From contig CAWJLO010000005.1 in the NCBI GenBank assembly GCA_963843685.1, forward strand, positions 68,916-132,915: DNA of 64,000 bases. Direction: 5' to 3'. Both the position numbers and the translations under genes were made by a program. Below the pieces are notes generated by a model. It ran no database searches, was not told the DNA's origin, and was given only the letters and a program-made list of their open reading frames with translations. Below, piece after piece: positions 34,493-42,196 of the stretch. Every line of letters begins with the position of its first letter. Within the stretch, counting starts at the first letter, position 1. The stretch is from DASQHL01 sp963843685. GTDB lineage: Bacteria; Chloroflexota; Dehalococcoidia; DSTF01; JACRBR01.

Positions 34493-35584
34493 ATGCCACG
34501 CACCATCATCCACGCCGACCTCGACGCCTTCTACGCGTCCGTTGAGCAGCTCGACAACCCGGAGCTGCGCGGCAAGCCCGTCGTCGTCGGTGGCTCCCCG
34601 GAATCGCGCGGTGTCGTCGCCGCCGCCTCGTACGAGGCGCGGAAGTTCGGCGTGCGCTCCGCAACGCCGATGAGCCGCGCCATCCGCCTCTGCCCCGACC
34701 TCATCCGCGTCTCGCCGCGCTTCGGCCGCTACGGCGAACTCTCCCGCCAGGTGATGGCCATCTTCCGCGCCCTGACGCCCCTCGTCGAACCTATGTCGCT
34801 CGACGAGGCGTACCTCGACGTCAGCGCGCTCGCGGATACGGACGCCGACGCTGAGCGCATCGCCCGCACGCTCAAGCAAGAGGTGAAGTCCGCCACGGGG
34901 CTCACGCTCTCCGTCGGCGTCGGCGCGAGCAAGAGCGTCGCCAAGATCGCCTCTGACCTCGGCAAGCCCGACGGCCTGCTCGTCGTCCCCCGTGGCGCCG
35001 AGCCGGAGTTTCTCGCGCCCCTGCGCATTCGCACGCTGATGGGCGTCGGCCCGAAGACCGAGGCCGTGCTCACCCGCGCCGGCATCAAGACCATCGGCGA
35101 CCTCGCCGGGCGTTCGGAGGCTGCCGCCGCGCGACTCCTCGGCTCGCACGGTGTAGAGCTACGCGCCCTCGCACTCGGCATCGATGACCGCGCCGTCGTG
35201 ACCTCGCACGAGCGCAAGTCCGTCGGCGCCGAGACCACCTTCGCCCAGGATCTTGCCGACGGCCCTGAGCTGAGAGCCGCGCTGGCCGAAATCGCCGAGC
35301 AGGTGGCGCAGCGCCTCCAGCACGCGCATACGCGCGCCCGCACGGTCGCCATCAAGCTCCGTTACTCGAACTTCAAGACCGTCACGCGTCAGTCGAGCCT
35401 CATCACACCGGTCGACGACGTCGCGAGCCTCGCCCGCGTTGCCAGCCAGCTTCTCGACCGGCAGGCTCAACCCGGCGACCACTTTCGCCTGCTCGGCGTG
35501 AGCTGCTCGAACCTCGTGGGAGAGACGGAGATCGCTCAGGGTGCCCTACCACTGCCCCCGGAGGACCGCATTGCTGTCGTTTAG
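34493..35584 (+). CDS. dinB: DNA polymerase IV (Y-family, active)
   Basis: 363 residues. Catalytic carboxylates intact: IIHADLDAFYASVEQ (metal-binding Asp) and PMSLDEAYLDVS (Asp-Glu). The helix-hairpin-helix segment LRIRTLMGVGPKTEAVLTRAGI and little-finger domain follow. It makes error-prone bypass products and, with the adjacent ImuB/DnaE2 genes, completes a damage-tolerance cluster. The ATG at 34493 is 24 nt after dnaE2 and has a TATCCT box 7 nt upstream, so it may also be transcribed leaderless. Confidence 0.9.
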   Translation: MPRTIIHADLDAFYASVEQLDNPELRGKPVVVGGSPESRGVVAAASYEARKFGVRSATPMSRAIRLCPDLIRVSPRFGRYGELSRQVMAIFRALTPLVEPMSLDEAYLDVSALADTDADAERIARTLKQEVKSATGLTLSVGVGASKSVAKIASDLGKPDGLLVVPRGAEPEFLAPLRIRTLMGVGPKTEAVLTRAGIKTIGDLAGRSEAAAARLLGSHGVELRALALGIDDRAVVTSHERKSVGAETTFAQDLADGPELRAALAEIAEQVAQRLQHAHTRARTVAIKLRYSNFKTVTRQSSLITPVDDVASLARVASQLLDRQAQPGDHFRLLGVSCSNLVGETEIAQGALPLPPEDRIAVV

Positions 35585-36224
35585 GCGCGAAGACCGCGAC
35601 CGCGTCGCGCGAGGCGAGATCACCGTTTCTTTCCGTCTCTGGAAGACGGCGAAGGTGAAAGCCGGCAAGCTCTACCCAACCGGCTTCGGCACGATCGAGG
35701 TCCAGGACGTGCAGGTGATCCCCGCTGCCCTCGTCAGGAAGAAAGACGTTCGCCCGTCAGGCTGCGGCTCCATCAAGGCAATCTGGGAGCTGGCAGGAGA
35801 GCACACCAGCACCGAAGTCAATCCCGACACGCTGCTCCACCGCGTCCAGTTCCGCTTCCTCGGGGACGTCCCGCCCGATTCCGCTCGCGCGCCTGTCGAA
35901 GATCTGGACAAGCTCGCCGCGCGGCTCCAGAAGATGGACCGCCTGTCATCGCGAGGCCCCTGGACCAACGACGTGCTGCGCCTGATCGAGGCGGGCCCGC
36001 ACGTACCGGCGCGCGTGCTCGCCGCGGATCTCGGCTGGGAAACCCTCGACTTCAAGGCGCACGTGCGGCGGCTCAAGGCACTCGGCCTCACGATCAGCCA
36101 CGAGGTCGGCTACGAGCTGTCGGATTCGGCTCGCCGCCACCTTGCGTCGTCCCGCGCGGCTACCCCGCCGCCGCCCGCAGCCGCCGCTCGGCGATCTCCG
36201 CGTACTCGGAGACGCTCTCGATGA
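35571..36224 (+). CDS. ASCH-domain protein
   Basis: 217 residues. The N-terminal ~75 residues (LLSFRREDRDRVARGEITVSFRLWKTAKVKAGKLY...VQVIPAALVRKKDVR) fit an ASCH/PUA-like RNA- or modified-base-binding domain. A C-terminal half (GPWTNDVLRLIEAGPHVPARVLAADLGWETLDFKAHVRRLKALGL) looks like a winged-helix. TTG start 6 nt after GGAGG (35560-35564), overlapping dinB by 14 nt. Its 3' end overlaps the convergent DNA methyltransferase by 65 nt. Possibly recognises modified DNA, given that neighbour. Confidence 0.6.
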   Translation: MLSFRREDRDRVARGEITVSFRLWKTAKVKAGKLYPTGFGTIEVQDVQVIPAALVRKKDVRPSGCGSIKAIWELAGEHTSTEVNPDTLLHRVQFRFLGDVPPDSARAPVEDLDKLAARLQKMDRLSSRGPWTNDVLRLIEAGPHVPARVLAADLGWETLDFKAHVRRLKALGLTISHEVGYELSDSARRHLASSRAATPPPPAAAARRSPRTRRRSR

Positions 36225-37005
36225 GCAGCCAGTCGCGCTGATGTTTCTGCGCCGCGACGGCCAGCGTTCCCGCGCCGCCGAACGGGTCGAGCAGCAGCTC
36301 CCCCGGGTTCGACGCCAGCAAGACGGCCCGCTCCAGCAGCCCCAGCGGCTTCTGCGACGGGTGCTTCCCCTCGACACGCTCGCGCTTTGCCGTCACGGGG
36401 AACTCCCACAGGTTCCGCATCTGCTTGCCGCCGTTCATCTCTTTCGCGTCCCAGTAGTTGAACGTCCAGCCCGTCGCCTTCGCCGGCGTCTCGTTCACCG
36501 CCCAGATGATCTGCTCCGTGCTCTCGGTCAGCGTCCGCGCCGTGATGTTCGGCTGCGCGTTCGGCTTGAACCACACCACGGAGTTCAGCACACGGCGCTC
36601 CAGCACGTTCTGCAGGATGAACCCGAGCTGGTAGATGTTGTGGTACGTGCCGAACACGAGGATGTTCCCGTTCGGCTTCACCACGCGCGCGACCTCGGTC
36701 AGCCACGCACGGTTGAAGGCGAAGAACTCGTCCTTCGTGAACGCATCCCACTGCTCCTCCATCGTCACGTGCGACGAGAACGCCCACCCCAGGCCGTTCT
36801 TGCTCTTCCGTCCGCTCCCGGAGCCGATGTTGAACGGCGGATCGACGATGCAATGGTCGATACAGCCGTCCGGCCAGCGCCGCATCTCCGCCAGGCAGTC
36901 GCCCGTAATGATGCGATTCGCCGCCGGCGCACCACGCTGAATGCGGAGCGGAGTCTGGACTTGGCGGCGCGTGCGGCGCGAAGGCGTGGCCATCGATTCG
37001 AGCAT
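36160..37005 (-). CDS. Orphan DNA methyltransferase, beta-class (N4/N6)
   Basis: 281 residues. Catalytic motif IV DPPFNIG occurs before the SAM-binding motif I (LLDPFGGAGTLAVAAQ), the order of beta-class amino-methyltransferases such as CcrM. A target-recognition region lies between (YWDAKEMNGGKQMRNLWEFPV, and GKHPSQKPLGLLERA is the usual HPSQKP element). No restriction endonuclease is adjacent, so it may be regulatory or epigenetic. TAATAC 4 nt before the ATG suggests near-leaderless transcription from a region shared with a palindromic operator. Recognition sequence unknown. Confidence 0.85.
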   Translation of the reverse strand: MLESMATPSRRTRRQVQTPLRIQRGAPAANRIITGDCLAEMRRWPDGCIDHCIVDPPFNIGSGSGRKSKNGLGWAFSSHVTMEEQWDAFTKDEFFAFNRAWLTEVARVVKPNGNILVFGTYHNIYQLGFILQNVLERRVLNSVVWFKPNAQPNITARTLTESTEQIIWAVNETPAKATGWTFNYWDAKEMNGGKQMRNLWEFPVTAKRERVEGKHPSQKPLGLLERAVLLASNPGELLLDPFGGAGTLAVAAQKHQRDWLLIESVSEYAEIAERRLRAAAG

Positions 37006-37020
37006 GGCCGTATTAGATCA

Positions 37021-37038
37021 GGACGGTGATCACCGTCC
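37021..37038. promoter_or_regulatory. 18-bp perfect palindrome between divergent genes
   Basis: GGACGGTGATCACCGTCC is perfectly symmetric. It lies between the TAATAC box of the leftward methyltransferase and the TATAAG (37040-37045) box of the rightward strand, where a bound dimer would block both. It contains GATC at the centre. No adjacent repressor gene identified. Confidence 0.55.
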
Positions 37039-37094
37039 TATAAGGGAACCCCCGCGTTTTCGGCGCCGCAGGATCGACGGGTAGAATGAACGCC

Positions 37095-37412
37095 ATGGCT
37101 GAAGGATCAAAGACGCTCGGCGATCTCGTCGCGGAGGTCCGCGACGGCCTCGTGTGCGACCGCTGCGGCAAGTACGTCGGCAGCCTCGCCACGAAGCGCT
37201 ATCTCCCACCCCCCTACCCCGTCGCTCTCGACCGCATCACGGCGGACGAGGAGGTCGAGGCGCTGATCGGCTTCGAGCTGCACATGATCGGCCGCCTGCG
37301 CCAGGGCAACTTTGTCATTCGCCACCCCCAGGTCGACGGTCACTGCGTCACTGTTCGGGAGTGGGCGGAGCGCGACGACGATGAGGAATTTGACGTCGAG
37401 GAGGACGGCTGA
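37095..37412 (+). CDS. Hypothetical protein with N-terminal CxxC
   Basis: 105 residues. One CDRCGKY pair near the N-terminus could be half a zinc site; the C-terminus is strongly acidic (ERDDDEEFDVEEDG). ATG 37095 lies 7 nt after a TAGAAT box and has no ribosome site, so it is likely leaderless; the ATG at 37086 overlaps that box. No family recognised. Divergent from the DNA methyltransferase. Confidence 0.55.
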   Translation: MAEGSKTLGDLVAEVRDGLVCDRCGKYVGSLATKRYLPPPYPVALDRITADEEVEALIGFELHMIGRLRQGNFVIRHPQVDGHCVTVREWAERDDDEEFDVEEDG

Positions 37413-37421
37413 ACCCGGGCC

Positions 37422-38117
37422 TCAGGCCGCCTGGGCCGGCGTGGGGCGCTGCGGCCCCCTTCCGGTGGCCTCGTACATCCGGACCATGCTGGCAAACGAC
37501 CGCACGAGGAACGGATCGAACTGGTCTCCGGCGTTCCGCTCCAACTCCGCGACGGCAACCTCATTCAGGCGAGCCGCACGATACGGGCTATCCATCACCA
37601 TCGCCGCGAAGGCATCGGCCACTGTCATAATCCGCGCCGGAAGCGGGATCTCCTGCCCGGCCAGCCCTTTCGGGTAGCCCTGCCCGTCCCAGCGCTCGTG
37701 GTGAAAGAGCACCACCTCCAGGACGACCTGGGCTAGCCATCGCGGGCTCACCTTCAGGACGTCCCAGTCACGAAGCAGGTCGTATCCCGCAGAGACGTGG
37801 TTGCGCATCATCATCGTCTCAGCCGTGGAGAGCGGGCCCTGCTTGACAAGGACATTCTCCGGGACGGATATCTTGCCCAGATCGTACACGTGGCCGGCTA
37901 CCCAGATAGCCGCGACGGCGTCCATGGGTTGGTTCTCGCGCTTCGCCAGCTCGACGGCGTACTCCGTTGCCAGGCCGGCGTGGTGGCCGCTGTAATTGTC
38001 CTTCGTGTCAAGCCTCTCGCGCCAGGCGGCAAGAAGTCCGCTCAGCCGCTGCCACGTATCCTGCGGATACAGGGAGACGAGCAGCTCCACGACGGAGTTC
38101 ATCTCAAGGACGGACAT
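37422..38117 (-). CDS. HD-GYP-like protein with degenerate HD motif
   Basis: 231 residues. HD-GYP features are readable: early His (YSGHHAGLATEYAV), NHVSAGYDLL, and HHERWDGQGYPKGLAGQEIPLPARIMTVADAFAAM. The key HDxGK reads YDLGK, with Tyr replacing the metal-binding His. In HD-GYP phosphodiesterases this pair ligates the catalytic metals that hydrolyse c-di-GMP, so activity is doubtful. AGGAG 8 nt before ATG 38117 fixes the start; 58 upstream in-frame codons are rejected. Perhaps a c-di-GMP sensor. Confidence 0.75.
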   Translation of the reverse strand: MSVLEMNSVVELLVSLYPQDTWQRLSGLLAAWRERLDTKDNYSGHHAGLATEYAVELAKRENQPMDAVAAIWVAGHVYDLGKISVPENVLVKQGPLSTAETMMMRNHVSAGYDLLRDWDVLKVSPRWLAQVVLEVVLFHHERWDGQGYPKGLAGQEIPLPARIMTVADAFAAMVMDSPYRAARLNEVAVAELERNAGDQFDPFLVRSFASMVRMYEATGRGPQRPTPAQAA

Positions 38118-38291
38118 CGAATCAACTCCTGGGTTTCGCTTTCTCATGTATCGGCTGCCGGTGTCTCGAATCTGAGATACGGGGAATCCCGCGGGCGATG
38201 GGCTTTCCCTTATGAAGTCCGTCAATATCCGTTTACCGAAGCCATAGAAGGCTAGCCGGGAGCGTTGTACAATGTGGGTCGAGGACATCAA

Positions 38292-38474
38292 ATGAACGCC
38301 CCAGACGTCAGGGATGACCGACCGGCGCCGCCCGTACGTGAAGTGCGCATGGGTGAGTCCGAGTGCCCCAGGTGCCGGAAGTACTTCACGGCTAGCTACT
38401 GGAGTGGCGGCGTCATGGTCCAGGCCCGTTGCCTGAGTTGCGACCTCAAATGGCCGCTACCGGACGTGGTCTGA
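38292..38474 (+). CDS. Small zinc-ribbon protein
   Basis: 60 residues with two CxxC knuckles (ECPRCRKYF and ARCLSCDLKW), the spacing of a zinc ribbon. ATG after GAGGA; a TACAAT box lies about 20 nt upstream. It sits between the HD protein (divergent) and the sigma factor. Possibly nucleic-acid binding; no named family. Confidence 0.55.
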   Translation: MNAPDVRDDRPAPPVREVRMGESECPRCRKYFTASYWSGGVMVQARCLSCDLKWPLPDVV

Positions 38475-38577
38475 GGCACGATCTCAGCGCCCATGTCGAT
38501 GATCTGAATAGCAAAGGGGCCAGGCGACCCGAAAATGCACACGCGCGCAAGCAGGATGGCGATATTCAGGGTGGAGA

Positions 38578-39966
38578 ATGGTTAAGGCACGCGAACGGGA
38601 CGAGATCGAAGACGAAGAGTTGGTAGCGGACGCGGACGCCCCCGGGAAGGCTCCGCTGATCCCTGCCGTCAAGCTGAGCTCCGAGGAACCCCTCGGCGAG
38701 ACGCCGGATTCCGTCGAGCTGTACCTCAATGAGATCGCGCGCTACAAGCTTCTCCGGCCGGACGAAGAGGTATCGCTCGCCAAGTCCATCGAGAACGGAC
38801 GCATCCTCGACGAAGCGAGCGACGCGTACATGGAGGAGCACCTCAGTGCGCCCACGACGGAACAGCTCGCCGTGCGCCTGCTCACCGATGTCCACGAGGG
38901 GTTGGCGCTCGTGCGACGGTCGCGCGTGCTGAAGGGCTTCCCTCAGCGCGGAGGCTACGCAGACCAGCTGTTCTTCCCGGCTCTGCGAGACTCGATCCAG
39001 GACCGGCTCGACGAAGCGTTCGAAGAGTCGATCGCGACGGCGACGAAGCGCAACGTCGCGCAGGTGCGCCCGTTGCTGATCACGCTCGCTGTCGCTCAGC
39101 GCATCTTCCCTGAGCAGTCACACAAGGCGCTCGATGAGGCGATCGGCCTCATCCACCGCGGCGTCACCAGGGCCAACGACCGCTCAATGGCGGCACGTCT
39201 CCGCGTGCTCGTGCCGCACATCGTCGTCGCCCGCGAGACCGCGCAGCGTGCCGAGGAGCACATGGTCAACGCGAACCTGCGCCTCGTCGTGAGCGTCGCG
39301 AAGAAGTACGCCGGCCGCGGCATGCCGTTGATGGATCTCATCCAGGAGGGCAACGGCGGCCTGATGCGCGCGGTCGAGAAGTTCGAGCACCGACGCGGCT
39401 TCCGCTTCAGCACGTACGCCACGTGGTGGATCCGCCAGGCCGTGGGCCGCGCGATCGCGGACAAGGGCCGCACGATCCGCCTCCCCATCCACATCACCGA
39501 GCTGATCTCGAAGTACTCGCAGGCACGCGAGCGTCTCTTCCAGCGGCTCGGGCGAGAGCCCAAGACCTCAGAGCTTTCGAAACTCATGGGGATGCCGCCC
39601 GACAAAGTGCGCGAGGCCGCCCGGGCGCTCCGCCAGTCCGTCGTCTCTCTCGAGACGCCGGTCGGCGAAGAGGAAGAGGGCACGCTCGGCAGCGTGCTGG
39701 AAGACGTGATGGCGCCCTCGCCCGAGGAGGAAGCCTCCCGCCAGCTCCTGCGCGAGCGTGTGCGGAACGCGCTTGACGTGCTGACGCCGCGTGAACGGAC
39801 GGTGATCGAGTTGCGGTTCGGCATCAAGGACGGCCGTCCCCGGACGCTGGACATCGTGGGCAACGAGCTCGGAGTCACGCGCGAGCGCGCCCGACAGATC
39901 GAGGCACAGGCACTCGAGAAACTGCGACGCTCGAACGGCAACCTCCGCGGCGAAGGCGACTTCTGA
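38578..39966 (+). CDS. RNA polymerase sigma-70 factor, primary/group 2 type
   Basis: 462 residues. Region 1.2 (SVELYLNEIARYKLLRPDEEVSLAKSIE), a ~130-residue non-conserved insert, region 2 (MVNANLRLVVSVAKKYAGRGMPLMDLIQEGN...YATWWIRQAV), region 3, and region 4 with HTH (LGVTRERARQIEAQALEKL). All elements for -10 and -35 recognition and core binding are present. It resembles SigA/RpoD or a close paralogue; the residue after LIQEGN is Gly instead of the usual Ile. GTGGAG precedes the ATG. Confidence 0.85.
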   Translation: MVKARERDEIEDEELVADADAPGKAPLIPAVKLSSEEPLGETPDSVELYLNEIARYKLLRPDEEVSLAKSIENGRILDEASDAYMEEHLSAPTTEQLAVRLLTDVHEGLALVRRSRVLKGFPQRGGYADQLFFPALRDSIQDRLDEAFEESIATATKRNVAQVRPLLITLAVAQRIFPEQSHKALDEAIGLIHRGVTRANDRSMAARLRVLVPHIVVARETAQRAEEHMVNANLRLVVSVAKKYAGRGMPLMDLIQEGNGGLMRAVEKFEHRRGFRFSTYATWWIRQAVGRAIADKGRTIRLPIHITELISKYSQARERLFQRLGREPKTSELSKLMGMPPDKVREAARALRQSVVSLETPVGEEEEGTLGSVLEDVMAPSPEEEASRQLLRERVRNALDVLTPRERTVIELRFGIKDGRPRTLDIVGNELGVTRERARQIEAQALEKLRRSNGNLRGEGDF

Positions 39967-40172
39967 GCGCCGGCAGAATTCATAAGTCAGCGGATGGTTC
40001 ATTCGTACCTCACGCCGTCGAACCGCGGCGGGTAGGCTGATCCCGGAGGCTGGTGCCAGGCCCCGCTTGACGGAACATCCGTGCGATACAGGCGAACTGG
40101 CGGGCTATACTGGTAGGAGACGCGCTCTGCCCGACCGGGTGTCGTCTCGGACCGCCAGCTTTCGCAGGGATT

Positions 40173-42122
40173 GTGGCCGAGTCGGCCCGGGAGACGCGCA
40201 AGAGCATGGTACTTGGCAGACTTCGCACCATCGGCACGCCGGCCGACGCACCCGCAGGCGGCTCCGGACGGGGACCTGACGGCGCGCCGCTTACGTTCCC
40301 GGTCCTTCTCGACGACTGCCGACGCACTTGGGGCGACAAGATCGCGTTTCAGCAGAAGTCGCACGGACGCTGGGAGCGTGTTTCCTACATCGACCTCTAC
40401 AAGCGCTCCTATGACCTCGCGGCGGGACTGGTCGCGCTTGGCCTGCGCCCCGGCCAGCGCGTCGCGCTCATCGCTGAGAACAGTATCGAGTGGGCCTGCT
40501 GCTACTACGCCATCGTGATCAGTGGCGGCATCGCCGTGCCCATCTACTACGACTTGAAGCCAGAGGAAGTCGCAGAGATGGTCGAGCGCTCCGGCGCCGA
40601 GATCGTCATTGCGGCGCGTAAGGTCGCCGAACACCTCGAACGCGCGCCGCATGTGCGCCTGACGATCGTTGCTGACGGCGTCGCACGAGGCGAACTTCCC
40701 GAAAACCTCTCCCGTATCGGCCACCGTGCACTGCAGCTCGAGGAGCTGCCCGGATGCGCCACCACGGACAGCAGGGAGTCCCTGGCCCGGACCATCGTCG
40801 ACCCGGACGACGTCGCCTCGATCGTCTTCACGTCTGGCACGACGGGCGGCATGAAGGGCGTCACCCTCACACATCGAAACTTCATGGCGAACCTTCGCCA
40901 GGTGCGTGCCTCCATCCCGTTCGGCGAACGTGACCGGCTCGTGATGGTGCTGCCTATGCACCACGCGTTCCCCTTCACCGTGACGATCGCGGTGGCCCCG
41001 GCCGTCGGCGGCGAAGTGACCTTCGAGAACGACCTCCGTCGTATCCGAGACCGCATGGCCGAGGTGAAGCCGACCCTCTTCATTGGCGTGCCCGCGTTGT
41101 TCGAGCTCATGTACAGGAACATCGTGCACTCCATCGAGGCGCAAGGGCGCTTGGAGAGCTTCGAGCGGGGACTGCGTATCGTTGATGCGACGAAGCAGCG
41201 CGCGGGCATCAATCTCGGGCGCATCGTCTTCCGTGAGCTGCACAAGCGTCTCGGCGGCAGCCTGCGGTTCATGGTGAGCGGCGGTGCCGCGCTCAACCCG
41301 ACGGTTTCGGCCAACTTCGCCCGCCTGGGCGTGCCGATCCTGCAGGGCTGGGGGCTCACCGAGGCCGCTCCCGTGCTCGCCGTGCAGCGCTGGAACCCAC
41401 GCAAGTTCTACATGTCCAACTACTACGAAGAGCAGGTGGGCACAGTCGGTCAGCCGCTCGAAGGCGTCGAGATCGGGCTCATCGACGTGCCCGAAAAGGA
41501 ACTCTACGTCCACCTTCACGGCGAGGGTGAGCTGGTCGCGCGGGGAGACAACGTCACGCCCGGATACTGGCAATCCGAGGACGCCACAAAGGTCCAGAAG
41601 GTCGGCGAGTGGCTGCGCACCGGCGACGTCGGTTGCATCGACGCCGAAGGCAACATCTGGATCACGGGCCGCAGCAAGTTCGTAATCGTGCTCGACTCCG
41701 GCGAGAAGATCCACCCCGACGAGATCGAGGAAAAGCTCGCGCGCAGCCCGTTGATCGAGGACATCGTTGTCACGGCGCACAAGACGCGCGGCAAGACGCA
41801 GGCCCGCGCCATCATCTACCCGAACCGCGACGAGGCGGCCGCGCGGCTACTCGAAGCTCCGCTTACCGAGGACGCGGTGCGGGCGCTCATCGCGGCCGAG
41901 ATGGAGACCAATCAGGCGGACGTCGCCGCCTTCAAGCGCACCGTCGACTTCCTTCTGACCGACAAGCCGCTGCCGAAGACAGTGCTCCGCAAAGTCGCTC
42001 GCGGCCTGATCGCCGAGGAGTACAGCTTCGATCCGGACCTCTGGGCGCAGTCGTGGGAGGAACATCTCGCCGCGCAAGCAGTGCCTCCTCTCGAGGAGGA
42101 GCCGGATCCAGCCGTCGCCTGA
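40173..42122 (+). CDS. AMP-forming long-chain acyl-CoA synthetase
   Basis: 649 residues. Adenylate-forming signature FTSGTTGGMKGVTLTHRN, GWGLTEAAPV, and the hinge/C-terminal region EWLRTGDVGCIDAEGNIWITGRSKFVIVLDSGEKIHPDEIEE match the FadD15-like long-chain subfamily. It activates fatty acids to acyl-CoA, fitting the MaoC/SDR operon at 44.8 kb. GTG start with AGGGA upstream; a TATACT box occurs near 40106. It ends at a strong terminator shared with the convergent pyrophosphatase gene. Confidence 0.85.
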   Translation: MAESARETRKSMVLGRLRTIGTPADAPAGGSGRGPDGAPLTFPVLLDDCRRTWGDKIAFQQKSHGRWERVSYIDLYKRSYDLAAGLVALGLRPGQRVALIAENSIEWACCYYAIVISGGIAVPIYYDLKPEEVAEMVERSGAEIVIAARKVAEHLERAPHVRLTIVADGVARGELPENLSRIGHRALQLEELPGCATTDSRESLARTIVDPDDVASIVFTSGTTGGMKGVTLTHRNFMANLRQVRASIPFGERDRLVMVLPMHHAFPFTVTIAVAPAVGGEVTFENDLRRIRDRMAEVKPTLFIGVPALFELMYRNIVHSIEAQGRLESFERGLRIVDATKQRAGINLGRIVFRELHKRLGGSLRFMVSGGAALNPTVSANFARLGVPILQGWGLTEAAPVLAVQRWNPRKFYMSNYYEEQVGTVGQPLEGVEIGLIDVPEKELYVHLHGEGELVARGDNVTPGYWQSEDATKVQKVGEWLRTGDVGCIDAEGNIWITGRSKFVIVLDSGEKIHPDEIEEKLARSPLIEDIVVTAHKTRGKTQARAIIYPNRDEAAARLLEAPLTEDAVRALIAAEMETNQADVAAFKRTVDFLLTDKPLPKTVLRKVARGLIAEEYSFDPDLWAQSWEEHLAAQAVPPLEEEPDPAVA

Positions 42123-42147
42123 CGTCCGAGTGTCCCCTGAGGGAACA

Positions 42148-42175
42148 AAGAGAGGGCCCCGTGGGGCCCTCTCTT
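42148..42175. terminator. Bidirectional terminator between acyl-CoA ligase and hppA
   Basis: Thirteen-base perfect stem AAGAGAGGGCCCC / GGGGCCCTCTCTT with a 2-nt loop, flanked by T-rich sequence on both strands (CGTTT rightwards, TTTGTT leftwards). It separates the two convergent stops at 42122 and 42197. Confidence 0.8.
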
Positions 42176-42196
42176 CGTTTGAACGGATTCCTCGCG

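Noticed and set aside
39999..41780. Long leftward ORF of 593 codons
   Set aside because: Shadow of the acyl-CoA synthetase gene; composition is typical of antisense GC-rich frames and no domain is readable.
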